Below, one piece after another: positions 53,583-62,141 of a stretch of DNA of 64,000 nt. This stretch comes from Spirochaetia bacterium (GTDB lineage: Bacteria > Spirochaetota > UBA4802 > UBA5550). The notes under the pieces are model-generated. The model did no database searches, had not been told where the DNA came from, and saw only the letters and a list, made by a program, of their open reading frames with translations. Location of the stretch: contig VFJS01000054.1 of NCBI GenBank assembly GCA_009885955.1, positions 62,001 to 126,000 on the forward strand. Reading direction: 5' to 3'. A program made the position numbers and the translations under genes. Numbering within the stretch: the first letter of the stretch is position 1; every line of letters starts with the position of its first letter.

Positions 53583-53971
53583 TATTTATCACCGTCCTTA
53601 TACTTGTTTTCATATTTGGAAGGGCACTTTACGAGAAGCTTTTCGGCCATAAACATATTCTCCTTGCTGTTAAACTTTCCGATGCAGACAATCTGATCGG
53701 CTCTGTCGAAATTTGCAGGCTTCACTCCCTTATACGCAATGTCAGCCCTGCCGTTTTTTTCGTCGATTATGGAAAAGAAAAATACACTCTCCTTGTGATT
53801 TTCAGGCCTGGTTGTGTCAACTTTTCCAATAATCTGGACGAGTTTCCCTGCATCCTTTTTTGCCGTTTCAATGGGGACATAGGATGTGAGAAAATCGGGG
53901 CTGAGCGAAAGAATGGCCACTACAAGCAGTCCTATGGCCCCCAGGAATATGAGAGGCTTTTTATAATTCAT
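53582..53971 (-). CDS. ccmE: Haem chaperone CcmE, cysteine (CxxxY) type
   Basis: A 129-residue CcmE with one N-terminal membrane anchor (FLGAIGLLVVAILSLS) and an OB-fold domain (QIIGKVDTT, YKGVKPANFDRADQIVCIGKF). CcmE normally binds haem through a histidine in an HxxxY motif; here the segment is LLVKCPSKYENKY, that is CxxxY. The cysteine variant is known from Desulfovibrio and archaea and goes with loss of CcmH, which is also absent here. It overlaps neighbouring genes on both sides. Confidence 0.92.
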   Translation of the reverse strand: MNYKKPLIFLGAIGLLVVAILSLSPDFLTSYVPIETAKKDAGKLVQIIGKVDTTRPENHKESVFFFSIIDEKNGRADIAYKGVKPANFDRADQIVCIGKFNSKENMFMAEKLLVKCPSKYENKYKDGDK

Positions 53972-54314
53972 TTATCTCTTTCTCCAGTTTGACAATTTTT
54001 AAATTAATTTTAATTAGAAAAACCGCAAGGCCGATCCAGACTGCCAGTACAACTGCCATAACGCTGAGGAGAATGGAGCTTTCATCCCGGCCTGTATCCT
54101 GGGCTTTTTTTACAGACTCCCTTTCGGAGGGGAGGGATTTTAACCCTTGAGGTTTTTCCTCTGCGTTTAACATGTACCGGCTGGAATGAGTCTCTCCATC
54201 ATTTTTCAGAAACTGACCATGCTGAAGGCCGGTGCTGCTGAATTTAATTATTGGAATAATAAGGAATGCTATTGTTACTAAAAAAAATATCGAAACTTTT
54301 AACCTATTTTTCAT
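53961..54314 (-). CDS. CcmD-like small membrane protein
   Basis: A 117-residue protein with one helix near 8-25, a polar linker of about 55 residues and a second helix near 80-103 followed by LIKINLKIVKLEKEINEL. The last 45 residues resemble CcmD (one helix plus a charged helical tail), and its place between ccmC and ccmE fits. The N-terminal extension is unusual: CcmD is commonly 40-70 residues. The start at 54314 (MKNRLKV) is tentative. Confidence 0.55.
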   Translation of the reverse strand: MKNRLKVSIFFLVTIAFLIIPIIKFSSTGLQHGQFLKNDGETHSSRYMLNAEEKPQGLKSLPSERESVKKAQDTGRDESSILLSVMAVVLAVWIGLAVFLIKINLKIVKLEKEINEL

Positions 54315-54972
54315 CTTGTTTATCCCTGGCATAATAATCAATAACGGTAATCCTGTTAAGAAGATTCAACAGGTAAAAATATAAAAGAGTGAATGATGCA
54401 ATGGCTACCATCAGGGTTATCCTCATCTCAAAGTCGAGCCTGAGCTTTTGTTCAGTATTAATAATAGGATCGGGGTGGAGCGACGGATACATCCTGGGGA
54501 TGATAAAAACAAAAAAGGGGACTGTTATCATTGCAAAAATAAGGTAGGCCGATGCAATCCTCCCCTTGCGGGAATTATCGCCAAGCGCCGACCAGAGGCT
54601 GAAATAAGCGACATAAATGAGAAGGAGAACAGAAATTGAGGTCTGTCTCGGGTCCCAGTTCCAGTAGCTGCCCCAGCTCAATTTGGACCAGAGCGAACCG
54701 GAAATAGTGGCAAGGATGGTGAATACCATGCCTATCTGCGCTGAATTGTAGGACTTTTCATGGAGCATGGAATATTTCTTATCTTTATCAGACAGATACA
54801 GAATTGAAAAAATACCTGAAACTATAAAGGCCAGGACACCTCCCCAGGCCAGGGGCACATGAAAATATATGATTCTGCTGGTATTTCCCAGAATTTCTGC
54901 AGAAGGAGCCCACATAAAGGAGAGTATAATGGAAATGGGCATCAATACATATACAAATTTTAATATTTTCAT
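54304..54972 (-). CDS. ccmC: Haem exporter/transfer protein CcmC
   Basis: A 222-residue CcmC with six membrane helices. The haem-binding motif LSWGSYWNWDPRQTSISVLL lies near 105-124, flanked by the histidine-containing segments IIYFHVPLAW near 35 and SLHPDPI near 168. It loads haem on CcmE together with CcmAB. The ATG overlaps the ccmB stop by four bases. Confidence 0.95.
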   Translation of the reverse strand: MKILKFVYVLMPISIILSFMWAPSAEILGNTSRIIYFHVPLAWGGVLAFIVSGIFSILYLSDKDKKYSMLHEKSYNSAQIGMVFTILATISGSLWSKLSWGSYWNWDPRQTSISVLLLIYVAYFSLWSALGDNSRKGRIASAYLIFAMITVPFFVFIIPRMYPSLHPDPIINTEQKLRLDFEMRITLMVAIASFTLLYFYLLNLLNRITVIDYYARDKQDEK

Positions 54973-55631
54973 TCCTCAACCCATACATATCTGAATAATA
55001 GAAATGATATAGCTATAATTACACCTGAAAATGCAAGAAAAAAAATGATGTTTCCGTAATTTGAATATCCCTCATCTTCAAGAGAACGGGTTGTGGTTGC
55101 AATGGCAACCCATAAAACCGGCAGCAGCACGGGAAAGGATATGATTGTAAACAGGGACCCCCTTCCCCCTGCCTTGGAAACCATGGCGCCCAGGATGGTT
55201 GTCCCGGCAGAGATGCATATCCCCCCTGAAAGTATTGTCAGGATAAAAACGGCAGGCGACTTAATCTGGAGCTGGAGAAAAAAAATATAGAGCGGGCATA
55301 CAATCATCTGGAGAACCAGGAAAAAAATTACATTAAATATGAGTTTCGACAGGAATATGGATTCATGCGATGAGTTCAGCGAGAGAAAAAGCGATGTCCT
55401 CTCCTCCTCCTCCCTGACAAATATGTGCGCCAGGCCGTTCATGGCGCAGAAAAACATGATAATCCAGAGCACCACGGACTGGATATTCGCAGGAAAGGGA
55501 ACGCCCCCGGTGGCGAGGCTTATGGCCAGGGTCGTTATACCGGCAAAAGCCACGGCCAGGTTCAGCGCCGAGCGATTCCGGAACTCAACCCTGAAGTCCT
55601 TCTTCAGATTTCTTACAATCTCTTCAACCAA
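54969..55631 (-). CDS. ccmB: ABC transporter permease CcmB
   Basis: A 220-residue CcmB permease with six helices, starting with the family's cytoplasmic helix EEIVRNLKKDFRVEFRNRSA and including FFCAMNGLAHIFVREEEERT near 65. I place the start at a TTG (55631-55629) with GGAGG eight bases upstream, which gives the usual length; the open frame goes on to 55772 but only over ccmA sequence. It overlaps ccmA by eight bases. Confidence 0.9.
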   Translation of the reverse strand: MVEEIVRNLKKDFRVEFRNRSALNLAVAFAGITTLAISLATGGVPFPANIQSVVLWIIMFFCAMNGLAHIFVREEEERTSLFLSLNSSHESIFLSKLIFNVIFFLVLQMIVCPLYIFFLQLQIKSPAVFILTILSGGICISAGTTILGAMVSKAGGRGSLFTIISFPVLLPVLWVAIATTTRSLEDEGYSNYGNIIFFLAFSGVIIAISFLLFRYVWVEE

Positions 55632-56241
55632 TCCTGTATTCCTCCATGCAGAGGGATGACTCTTCCTTCTCGTTTGTAGCCATGAATAATATCTTTCCCG
55701 GACGTATCGATTCGATATGAGAGTAGAGGATGTCCTTCCCGCTCCTGTCGAGATTTGTCCCCGGTTCATCAAAAAAAAGAACAGGCGGATCGTTTATGAC
55801 TGCCAGGATATATTTCAGCCGCTGCTTCATGCCCGACGAATAAAATCTCAGGCTCTTGTCCCTGTGTTCGTAAAGCTGAAATTTTTCAAGGAGCCCGTTT
55901 ATCTCTTCTTCACTCCTTTTTTTACCCGCTGAAAAAATAATGTTCTCATAACCGGTGAGTTCATCATAGGGGTTAAGGACAGGGCTGATAAAACCCATGT
56001 GCCTGAAAAACTCATTTTTCGGAATTTCACTGCCATTGCATGAATAGGCCACCGTACCCCTGGTGGGGGACTGGATCCCCGCAATGATCTGCATGAGGGT
56101 CGATTTCCCTGACCCGTTGGGGCCTGTCAGGGAAAGGGACGTTCCCGTGCCCAGGGTAAAACTGATGTCCCGGAACAGGTGCTGCCTGTTGAACCTCTTG
56201 GATACCGCTTCTATGCGGATTGTATATTTTTTTTCTTCCAT
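55624..56241 (-). CDS. ccmA: ABC transporter ATP-binding protein CcmA
   Basis: A 205-residue ATPase. Walker A SLTGPNGSGKSTLMQIIAG near 35, signature YSSGMKQRLKYILAV near 135, Walker B PPVLFFDEPGTNLD near 155. CcmA drives release of haem-loaded CcmE from CcmBC. It is the first gene of the ccm-hem run; 450 bp upstream hold a dispersed repeat and no gene. Confidence 0.94.
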   Translation of the reverse strand: MEEKKYTIRIEAVSKRFNRQHLFRDISFTLGTGTSLSLTGPNGSGKSTLMQIIAGIQSPTRGTVAYSCNGSEIPKNEFFRHMGFISPVLNPYDELTGYENIIFSAGKKRSEEEINGLLEKFQLYEHRDKSLRFYSSGMKQRLKYILAVINDPPVLFFDEPGTNLDRSGKDILYSHIESIRPGKILFMATNEKEESSLCMEEYRIG

Positions 56242-56339
56242 AAGATAATATCAATCAAAAAAGGTCATCATTTTGATGATTTTTTATTATGCCCTGTAAA
56301 TGTCAAATTAAATTCAAATTACAATTCTGCAATAAATAA

Positions 56340-56622
56340 TGCCCTCACCCCCGTCCCCTCTCCCGAAATAGGGAGAGGGGGGTTCGTTATATTAATAATT
56401 ATTTAAATCATATAATTGAATGATGACTTGATACCACTTATGAATGGAATAAACTGTTTTTTGTTAAATATTTTGGGAAAAGATGAATAGTAAAAAATAT
56501 TTAAGACATGCATACAATCCCTCGCCCTATCAGGAGAGGCGACATGCAGGATGCATTAGTGCAGAGCGCAGACAGGATGTCTGAAAAGCGCTCTGCGAAT
56601 GCGCGTAGCGCGGGTGAGGGCA
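56340..56622. repeat. Dispersed repeat with TGCCCTCACCC ends (copy D)
   Basis: A 283-bp element from TGCCCTCACCC (56340) to GGGTGAGGGCA (56622). It holds a CCCTCTCCC/GGGAGAGGGG hairpin on the left and, on the right, a different 100-bp segment with AGAGCGC/GCGCTCT-type complementarity (near 56560-56600). It separates the HoxU-like gene end from ccmA and fills most of the 450-bp gap. Confidence 0.78.
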
Positions 56623-56691
56623 TCAGATTCATTAAATAGAAAGTATATTGTTTCCTAACATTCCGGAATGCCCCATAAATACGGTTAGATG

Positions 56692-57366
56692 TCAGCTCGA
56701 TGAACCTTCAGGGCTGTGCTCATACCTCTCGTAGGAGAGGAGCGCGGAAACGGGGCATATTTTGACGCAGGCCAGGCACCTGGCGCAGGGGATTGTTTCA
56801 TCATCCGAATCTCCGAAGAAGCTGATCCCCATGTCAACGCCCCTTCCGGCAAAGGTCAGGTAGAGCCTGCCATGTATCTTTTCGCATATATGGAGGCATT
56901 TGCCGCACCTGACGCACTTGGTGATGTCATAGATGAGGCAGGGGTGATCTTCCACGATGTCCTCATTCCCGGAATTGATATGCCCCACCCTGAAAGGCTT
57001 CAGGCGTATTTTCAGGTGCCTGCTTATCTTGATGAGTGGGCAGGCTTTCCGGGAGAGGCAGCTCCCGCAATCGATTCTATGATTAGACATGATGAGCTCA
57101 AATGCGGACCACTGGAGCCCCCTGACCCTTGGCGTATTCGTAAAGACCTTCATCCCTTCCCGCACTTTTACGGAGCACGAGGGTACGGGGTTTTTTTCCC
57201 CGTCGATGTCGACAAAACAGAGCCTGCATGATGACGGAGGGGTCTCCATACCTTCCATGTAACAGAGGTTGGGGATGTAGATGCCGTTGTCCAGGCATAC
57301 CTTCAGCAGTGATGTCCCCTCCTCCGCCTGAATCTCCTTATCATCAACAGATATAATTATCATCAT
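56692..57366 (-). CDS. HoxU/NuoG-N-like iron-sulfur subunit
   Basis: A 224-residue protein with a [2Fe-2S] domain (LCYMEGMETPPSSCRLC, C near 68), the His-Cys3 cluster HRIDCGSCLSRKAC near 95-108, and two [4Fe-4S] motifs CVRCGKCLHIC near 150 and CARCLACVKICP near 195. It matches HoxU or the N-terminus of HydA/NuoG and would carry electrons from the HoxF-like protein (ten bases upstream) to a catalytic subunit. No such subunit follows; the next feature is a repeat. Confidence 0.9.
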   Translation of the reverse strand: MMIIISVDDKEIQAEEGTSLLKVCLDNGIYIPNLCYMEGMETPPSSCRLCFVDIDGEKNPVPSCSVKVREGMKVFTNTPRVRGLQWSAFELIMSNHRIDCGSCLSRKACPLIKISRHLKIRLKPFRVGHINSGNEDIVEDHPCLIYDITKCVRCGKCLHICEKIHGRLYLTFAGRGVDMGISFFGDSDDETIPCARCLACVKICPVSALLSYERYEHSPEGSSS

Positions 57367-57376
57367 CGCCCCATAC

Positions 57377-59314
57377 TCAATGGCTTTCCTTTATCTTCTC
57401 AACAATGGGGACTTTCCACGCCGGCGAAATCCTCTTAACGGCATCATACTCTTTCGGGCAGGCCGTTACGCATTCACCGCATTTTACGCATACTGACTGG
57501 TCAATCCCCTTCTTTCTCCCCTTTGCGGTAAAGATGCATTCCACGGGGCAGCTTCCGACGCAGGCGTCGCACCCCCGGGCGCACTTGTCCAGATCTATGT
57601 AGAAGGCGGTGAGCGCCCGGCACTTCAGGGCCGGGCACCTCTTCTCTTCTATGTGGGCAATATATTCGCTCCTGAAATACTGAAGCGTTGTCAGTACAGG
57701 GTTCGGTGCAGTCTTCCCCAACCCGCATAAAGAGCCTCTCCTTATTTCCTTGCTCAGGCTTTCCAGGGTGTCAAGGTCGGACATGGCCCCCTCGCCCTTT
57801 GTTATCTTTTCAAGGATTGTCAGGAGGTGCTTTGTCCCTATTCTGCAGAATGTGCACTTCCCGCACGACTCCCGCTGGGTGAATTCAAGGAAGTACCTTG
57901 CCACGTCAACCATGCAGGTATCCCCGTCCATGACCACCATGCCGCCGGAACCCATCATGGCGCCGGCTTCCAGGATGGAATCAAAGTCTATGGGGATGTC
58001 GAGAAAAATCTCCGGGAGGCACCCCCCCGACGGGCCCCCGATCTGGACCGCCTTGAACTTCTTCTGGTTCGGTATTCCGCCGCAGATGTCGAAGATGAGC
58101 CTCCGCAAAGATACTCCCATGGGAATCTCCACAAGGCCGGCATGGACGACATTCCCCACGATTGAAAATATCGCAGTCCCCGGGCTGTCGGATGTGCCGA
58201 TCTTTGAAAACCATTCACCGCCATTTTTTATGATCGCAGGAATGGTGGACAGTGTCTTGACATTATTGATGACCGTCGGTTTACCGCCAAGGCCCTTTTC
58301 AGCAGGGAACGGCGGCCTCATCCTGGGCATCCCCCTGTGGCCCTCAACGGACAATATGAGGGCAGTCTCCTCTCCGCAGACAAAGGCGCCGGACCCCTGG
58401 AATATCTCCAGGTCCAGGCTGAAATCCGAACCGAGGATGGAGTTCCCCAGGAGGTTTAGCCCGGCAGCATCGTCCAGGGCCTTTCTCATTATCTTTACCG
58501 CAAGGGGGTATTCGTGTCTGATATAGATAATCCCGCTGGAAGCGCCAATGGAGCGGGCAGCTATGGCCATGCCCTCAAGGAGCTGGTGCGGATTGCTCTC
58601 GATGATAGTCCTGTCCATGTAGGCGCCGGGGTCGCCCTCATCGGCGTTACAGATGATGATCTTTTTTTCCGACTGCGCGCTCCCGGCAACATCGAGTTTT
58701 TTCCATGAAGGGAAACCTGCGCCGCCGCGCCCGCGGAGACCGGACTTCTTCAGCTCATCAATTATTTTAATGGGATCCATGACGAGCGCCCTGGCAAGGG
58801 AGGAGTATCCGCCAAGGCTTATATATTCCTGTATATCCTCGGGATCGATATGGCCGCAATGTTCCGTAACCAGACGCTCCTCCATGCCGAAACGGGGAAA
58901 TCCCATGACCGATGGAATGAGTTCATTTTCAGTCATTGCTCCAAGGAGATGCTCATACAGGGGGTCACCCCTTCCGATATATGCCCTTACAATGAGATTC
59001 GCTTTTCCCGGAGTTACATTATAGTACATGATGGGGGGGAAACCGTGCCGCGGGTCATCAACAATGACTATGGGCTCGGCATAGCAGTGGCCGATGCAGC
59101 CGGTGTGGATAATGTCGGCCTTTACATCGAGCTCGCTGAGGAGCCCCCGAATGATCCCGTCAATCTCGGCAGCTCCCGCGGCCCTGCCGCATGTGGCCAT
59201 GCCGATATAAATCTTCGGGTCAGGGGACGATTTTCTCGCAGCCGCGATCTCATCGGCCCCGGACTTCAGGGCAGCATAGGCGATGTTTATCCTGTCAATG
59301 ATAGTATCAATCAA
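57377..59314 (-). CDS. Second NuoF/HoxF-like NADH-oxidising flavoprotein
   Basis: A 645-residue diaphorase subunit: N-terminal thioredoxin-like [2Fe-2S] domain (YIGMATCGRAAGA, HTGCIGHCYAEP), FMN/NAD region GLRGRGGAGFPSW and NADEGDPGAYMDRT near 195-235, [4Fe-4S] ligands ESCGKCTFCRIG near 485, and two C-terminal ferredoxin motifs (CARGCDACVGSCP, CVKCGECVTACP). The start is a TTG overlapping the stop of the HoxE-like gene. It is a diverged paralogue of 5395-7305, so the cell has at least two such modules. Confidence 0.93.
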   Translation of the reverse strand: MIDTIIDRINIAYAALKSGADEIAAARKSSPDPKIYIGMATCGRAAGAAEIDGIIRGLLSELDVKADIIHTGCIGHCYAEPIVIVDDPRHGFPPIMYYNVTPGKANLIVRAYIGRGDPLYEHLLGAMTENELIPSVMGFPRFGMEERLVTEHCGHIDPEDIQEYISLGGYSSLARALVMDPIKIIDELKKSGLRGRGGAGFPSWKKLDVAGSAQSEKKIIICNADEGDPGAYMDRTIIESNPHQLLEGMAIAARSIGASSGIIYIRHEYPLAVKIMRKALDDAAGLNLLGNSILGSDFSLDLEIFQGSGAFVCGEETALILSVEGHRGMPRMRPPFPAEKGLGGKPTVINNVKTLSTIPAIIKNGGEWFSKIGTSDSPGTAIFSIVGNVVHAGLVEIPMGVSLRRLIFDICGGIPNQKKFKAVQIGGPSGGCLPEIFLDIPIDFDSILEAGAMMGSGGMVVMDGDTCMVDVARYFLEFTQRESCGKCTFCRIGTKHLLTILEKITKGEGAMSDLDTLESLSKEIRRGSLCGLGKTAPNPVLTTLQYFRSEYIAHIEEKRCPALKCRALTAFYIDLDKCARGCDACVGSCPVECIFTAKGRKKGIDQSVCVKCGECVTACPKEYDAVKRISPAWKVPIVEKIKESH

Positions 59315-59853
59315 GCAGGCGTATCCTTATCATCACGCTTCTTCTCCTCCCTGATCTTCATCTCCTTCTCTATTTCGTAGCCCAGAAAAATGCCCTCTAT
59401 CTTGGTGGGTGTCATGTGGGCGTGGGTCTTTTCATCAATGACTACAGCGGGCGCCAGGGCGCAGCAGCCGATGCAGGCCACCTTGTCTATGCTGAATTCC
59501 CTGTCTTCAGTAGTGTGCCCGGTCTTTATCTTCAGCTTCCTCTCAAAATTCTCAAGTATGATATCGCCCCCTTTGACATGGCATGCAGTGCCGAGGCAGA
59601 TCTTCACCTGGTGCTTCCCGGGAGGGTTAAACCTGAACTGGTTGTAAAATGTCGCAACACCATAGATCTCACAGGAGCTGAGGCCGAAATGGCCGGAAAG
59701 TATTTTTATGGCATCTTCGGAAAGATAGAGAAACCGGTCCTGGATGTTCTGCAGAACCGGTATGAGATTCTTTCTTTCACACCCGGTTTTTTCAACGATT
59801 GCTGCAATGTCATCAAGCATCGCCTTATCATCGGGCAGGGGAGTTTTGCTCAT
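59311..59853 (-). CDS. NuoE/HoxE-like [2Fe-2S] subunit
   Basis: A 180-residue NuoE-family protein, first gene of the HoxEFU-like trio. The [2Fe-2S] ligands are CLGTACHVKG and CIGCCALAP. I start at the ATG at 59853 with GGAAG about six bases upstream; a TTG lies four codons earlier. Its C-terminal tail is charged (EKEMKIREEKKRDDKD). Confidence 0.92.
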   Translation of the reverse strand: MSKTPLPDDKAMLDDIAAIVEKTGCERKNLIPVLQNIQDRFLYLSEDAIKILSGHFGLSSCEIYGVATFYNQFRFNPPGKHQVKICLGTACHVKGGDIILENFERKLKIKTGHTTEDREFSIDKVACIGCCALAPAVVIDEKTHAHMTPTKIEGIFLGYEIEKEMKIREEKKRDDKDTPA

Positions 59854-59995
59854 TGGGGCTTCCAAAAATAATTTTTTTTAGCGTTCGCCTGATGAGAACA
59901 GGCTGATTATCTGAATATCCATAACACCGGGTAAATTCTTTGGAGCCCCGAACTTTGTCAAGAAACAATTTTATGACACAATAGGTTACTATGTC

Positions 59996-60340
59996 CTATT
60001 TTGGCGCCTGGCCCTTAAAATACTTGCTGTATATGTCCATCAGTTTTTTACCGTCAGGAGAGTTCATGAATGCCGCAGCCCCCTCTGTTTTTCCTCCGGC
60101 AAGGGCCTGGGGATCGGCAAGGAACTGCATCATCATTTTCGGATCCATATTCTTTGATATATCCTTAATCTGGGACTGGACATTTTCCGGCAGACCGTAT
60201 TTTTCCGACAGCTTTTTAATGGCAAACTCCACGGCCTGGTCTTTTTTGCCCGAGGCGAACTCTTTAATGGACGCCCGGAAGATAAAGGCAGCCAGGGCCA
60301 GTACACCGATTATTACAAGAAAAACGATGATCTTTTTCAT
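59996..60340 (-). CDS. Small membrane-anchored hypothetical protein
   Basis: A 114-residue protein with one N-terminal membrane helix (IIVFLVIIGVLALAAFIF) and a helical soluble part containing EKYGLPENVQSQIKDISK. No family is recognised. A clear AGGAGG precedes the ATG. It stands 143 bp upstream of the HoxE-like gene on the same strand but no link is evident. The 298 bp beyond it (60341-60638) are AT-rich with nothing recognised. Confidence 0.65.
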   Translation of the reverse strand: MKKIIVFLVIIGVLALAAFIFRASIKEFASGKKDQAVEFAIKKLSEKYGLPENVQSQIKDISKNMDPKMMMQFLADPQALAGGKTEGAAAFMNSPDGKKLMDIYSKYFKGQAPK

Positions 60341-60638
60341 TAACCCCTCCTGGATAAATAATATTATACATCAATTTTTATATGATAAAAATATATCTTA
60401 AAATACCAAGAATTCCATTTTTTTTCATTAAATTAAAGAGGATTTTTTGTAAAAAACAATATGTTCCTGAAAAAATATTTTTTGCGGTCAAAGGTTGATT
60501 TGCCATATCCAGTTATTGGGCTGGATACAGAAACAGAAATGACTTATCGATAAAAAATCAACTTGACACTAATACAACAAACATCTATCATTTATCTGTC
60601 AGTTAAAATTAAACTTTTATGATTTTAAGGAAAAGAAA

Positions 60639-61214
60639 ATGCCGTTAGCCCCGAAAACTGATAAAATATATAACTATAAAGATTATCTCACTTGGTCTGA
60701 GGACGAAAGGTGGGAATTAATCGAAGGAGTCCCTTATGACATGACTCCGGCGCCCGGCACTGACCATCAGAGGTGCTCCGGCATTATCTTTAACAAAATA
60801 TTTACCTTTTTACAGGGCGGGAAGTGTGAAATTTTTTCTGCGCCCTTTGACGTGCGCCTGATTGATTCACCAAGCCCGACTGATGAAAAAATAATCACCG
60901 TTGTCCAGCCTGATATATCCGTGGTATGCGATAAAAATAAAATCGATAAAAGAGGATGCATAGGATCACCTGATTTGATAGTAGAGATTTTGTCTCCATC
61001 GACATCCTATAAGGATGAAACGGAAAAGTTGAGGCTCTATGAAAAACATGGAGTACGTGAATACTGGATTGTGAATCCTGAAGCGCAATATATCATGATT
61101 TACAGGCTTGACGGCATGAAATATGGTAAACCCGAATATCTTGTAAGAGAGGATACTCTTGTAAGTTCCGTTCTTCACGGGTTGAAAATCAACCTTACAG
61201 AGATATGGGGCTGA
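60639..61214 (+). CDS. Uma2-family (DUF820) PD-(D/E)XK nuclease-fold protein
   Basis: A 191-residue Uma2 protein: YLTWSEDERWELIEGVPYDM near 14-33, VVQPDISVVCDKNKI near 90, then SPDLIVEILSPSTSYKDETE near 107-126 and YEKHGVREYWIVNPE. The fold has Asp and Glu placed as in PD-(D/E)XK nucleases. The cellular role of the family is not established; it is common in accessory regions and often multiplied. No mobile-element context is visible here. Confidence 0.88.
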   Translation: MPLAPKTDKIYNYKDYLTWSEDERWELIEGVPYDMTPAPGTDHQRCSGIIFNKIFTFLQGGKCEIFSAPFDVRLIDSPSPTDEKIITVVQPDISVVCDKNKIDKRGCIGSPDLIVEILSPSTSYKDETEKLRLYEKHGVREYWIVNPEAQYIMIYRLDGMKYGKPEYLVREDTLVSSVLHGLKINLTEIWG

Positions 61215-61304
61215 AATACCATACTTTCCATTTTTAAGTCCTTAATGCCCTTCTCAGCGCGTGAAGTATTATCGAAACTAAAAAAAATCCTTACGGAGCT
61301 GTTC

Positions 61305-61751
61305 TCACTTTGTTCTCATCTTAACTTTCTTCCGCATCTTGTCATCAAACTTTGATTTGCTGATGATAAATCGCTCGTGCATGCCCTTGGCAATTAGTTC
61401 CACGTCATCAAAGGCTTCAACTTCAAATACCAGCCGACGGTTGTCCACTGTTACGAGTTTGACCCTGGCAGTTACCTGAAAATCGGATGGTGTTGCTGCA
61501 ACATGAGATACAATAATATGAGTACCGACAGTCTGCTCTTCGGGCCAGTCAAGATGGGGATTTACCGCCCTGATACAGGCCCATTCCAGAAAACCTACCA
61601 TGAAACCGGTGGCAAAAACTTCAGGCATATCCTGGAATTCAGCAGATTCCGGATACAGGGCAGGGACTGTTTTTGACCTGGAAACAGGCAATGTTAACGT
61701 CGATTCAATCCCGGGCTTAAGAGTATCTTTCAAGGCAAAACCTCTCTGCAT
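61305..61751 (-). CDS. FlK-like hotdog thioesterase
   Basis: A 148-residue hotdog-fold protein related to fluoroacetyl-CoA thioesterase FlK: LKDTLKPGIESTLTLPV near the start, VFATGFMVGFLEWACIRAV, TVGTHIIVSHVAATP and VDNRRLVFEVEAFDDVELIA with the final ERFIISKSKF. It probably hydrolyses an acyl-CoA, substrate unknown. I start at the ATG at 61751, matching the family's N-terminus; a TTG lies ten codons upstream. Confidence 0.8.
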   Translation of the reverse strand: MQRGFALKDTLKPGIESTLTLPVSRSKTVPALYPESAEFQDMPEVFATGFMVGFLEWACIRAVNPHLDWPEEQTVGTHIIVSHVAATPSDFQVTARVKLVTVDNRRLVFEVEAFDDVELIAKGMHERFIISKSKFDDKMRKKVKMRTK

Positions 61752-61900
61752 GTTTAAATTGCGGAATATTCTATGATGCAAACATATATTGCGAACATGT
61801 AGCTGACCGGATATTTTTCAAGTAAAATTTTTTGCTGACTTTATTACAAATAATCCTTCAGTTCCGCATATAGATCCGGATCATAGTCATGGAGGACCGT

Positions 61901-61999
61901 ATGTACTATTTTAAAACTCCGGGAAGGGAATTATCAGCACTCCGCCTGAGCAAGATACCCATAATCCTGATTGAAAATAAAGCCAGGCAGTGGGTATAA
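61901..61999 (+). CDS. Possible 32-residue small protein
   Basis: ATG with GGAGG five bases upstream, encoding MYYFKTPGRELSALRLSKIP and 12 more residues before TAA. Its last codons overlap the promoter of the hydrolase gene. Either a real small protein or the remnant of a longer gene; no family is recognised. The rest of the gap 61782-62141 shows nothing else. Confidence 0.3.
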   Translation: MYYFKTPGRELSALRLSKIPIILIENKARQWV

Positions 62000-62000
62000 T
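61971..62000 (+). promoter_or_regulatory. Sigma-70-type promoter for the alpha/beta hydrolase gene
   Basis: TTGAAA at 61971-61976, an 18-bp spacer, and a consensus TATAAT at 61995-62000. Transcription would begin near 62007, about 135 bp before the ATG at 62142. Confidence 0.55.
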
Positions 62001-62141
62001 ATGGGAACACTCTGTTATTGCTTTATGTACTCTTTCGATCTCTCATCGACATATTTTTTATTCCGGTTCTTTATTATATGCTATATTAAATAATTGACAA
62101 TTTCACAATAAAATTGTAAGATTCACTCCGGATATAAAAGT

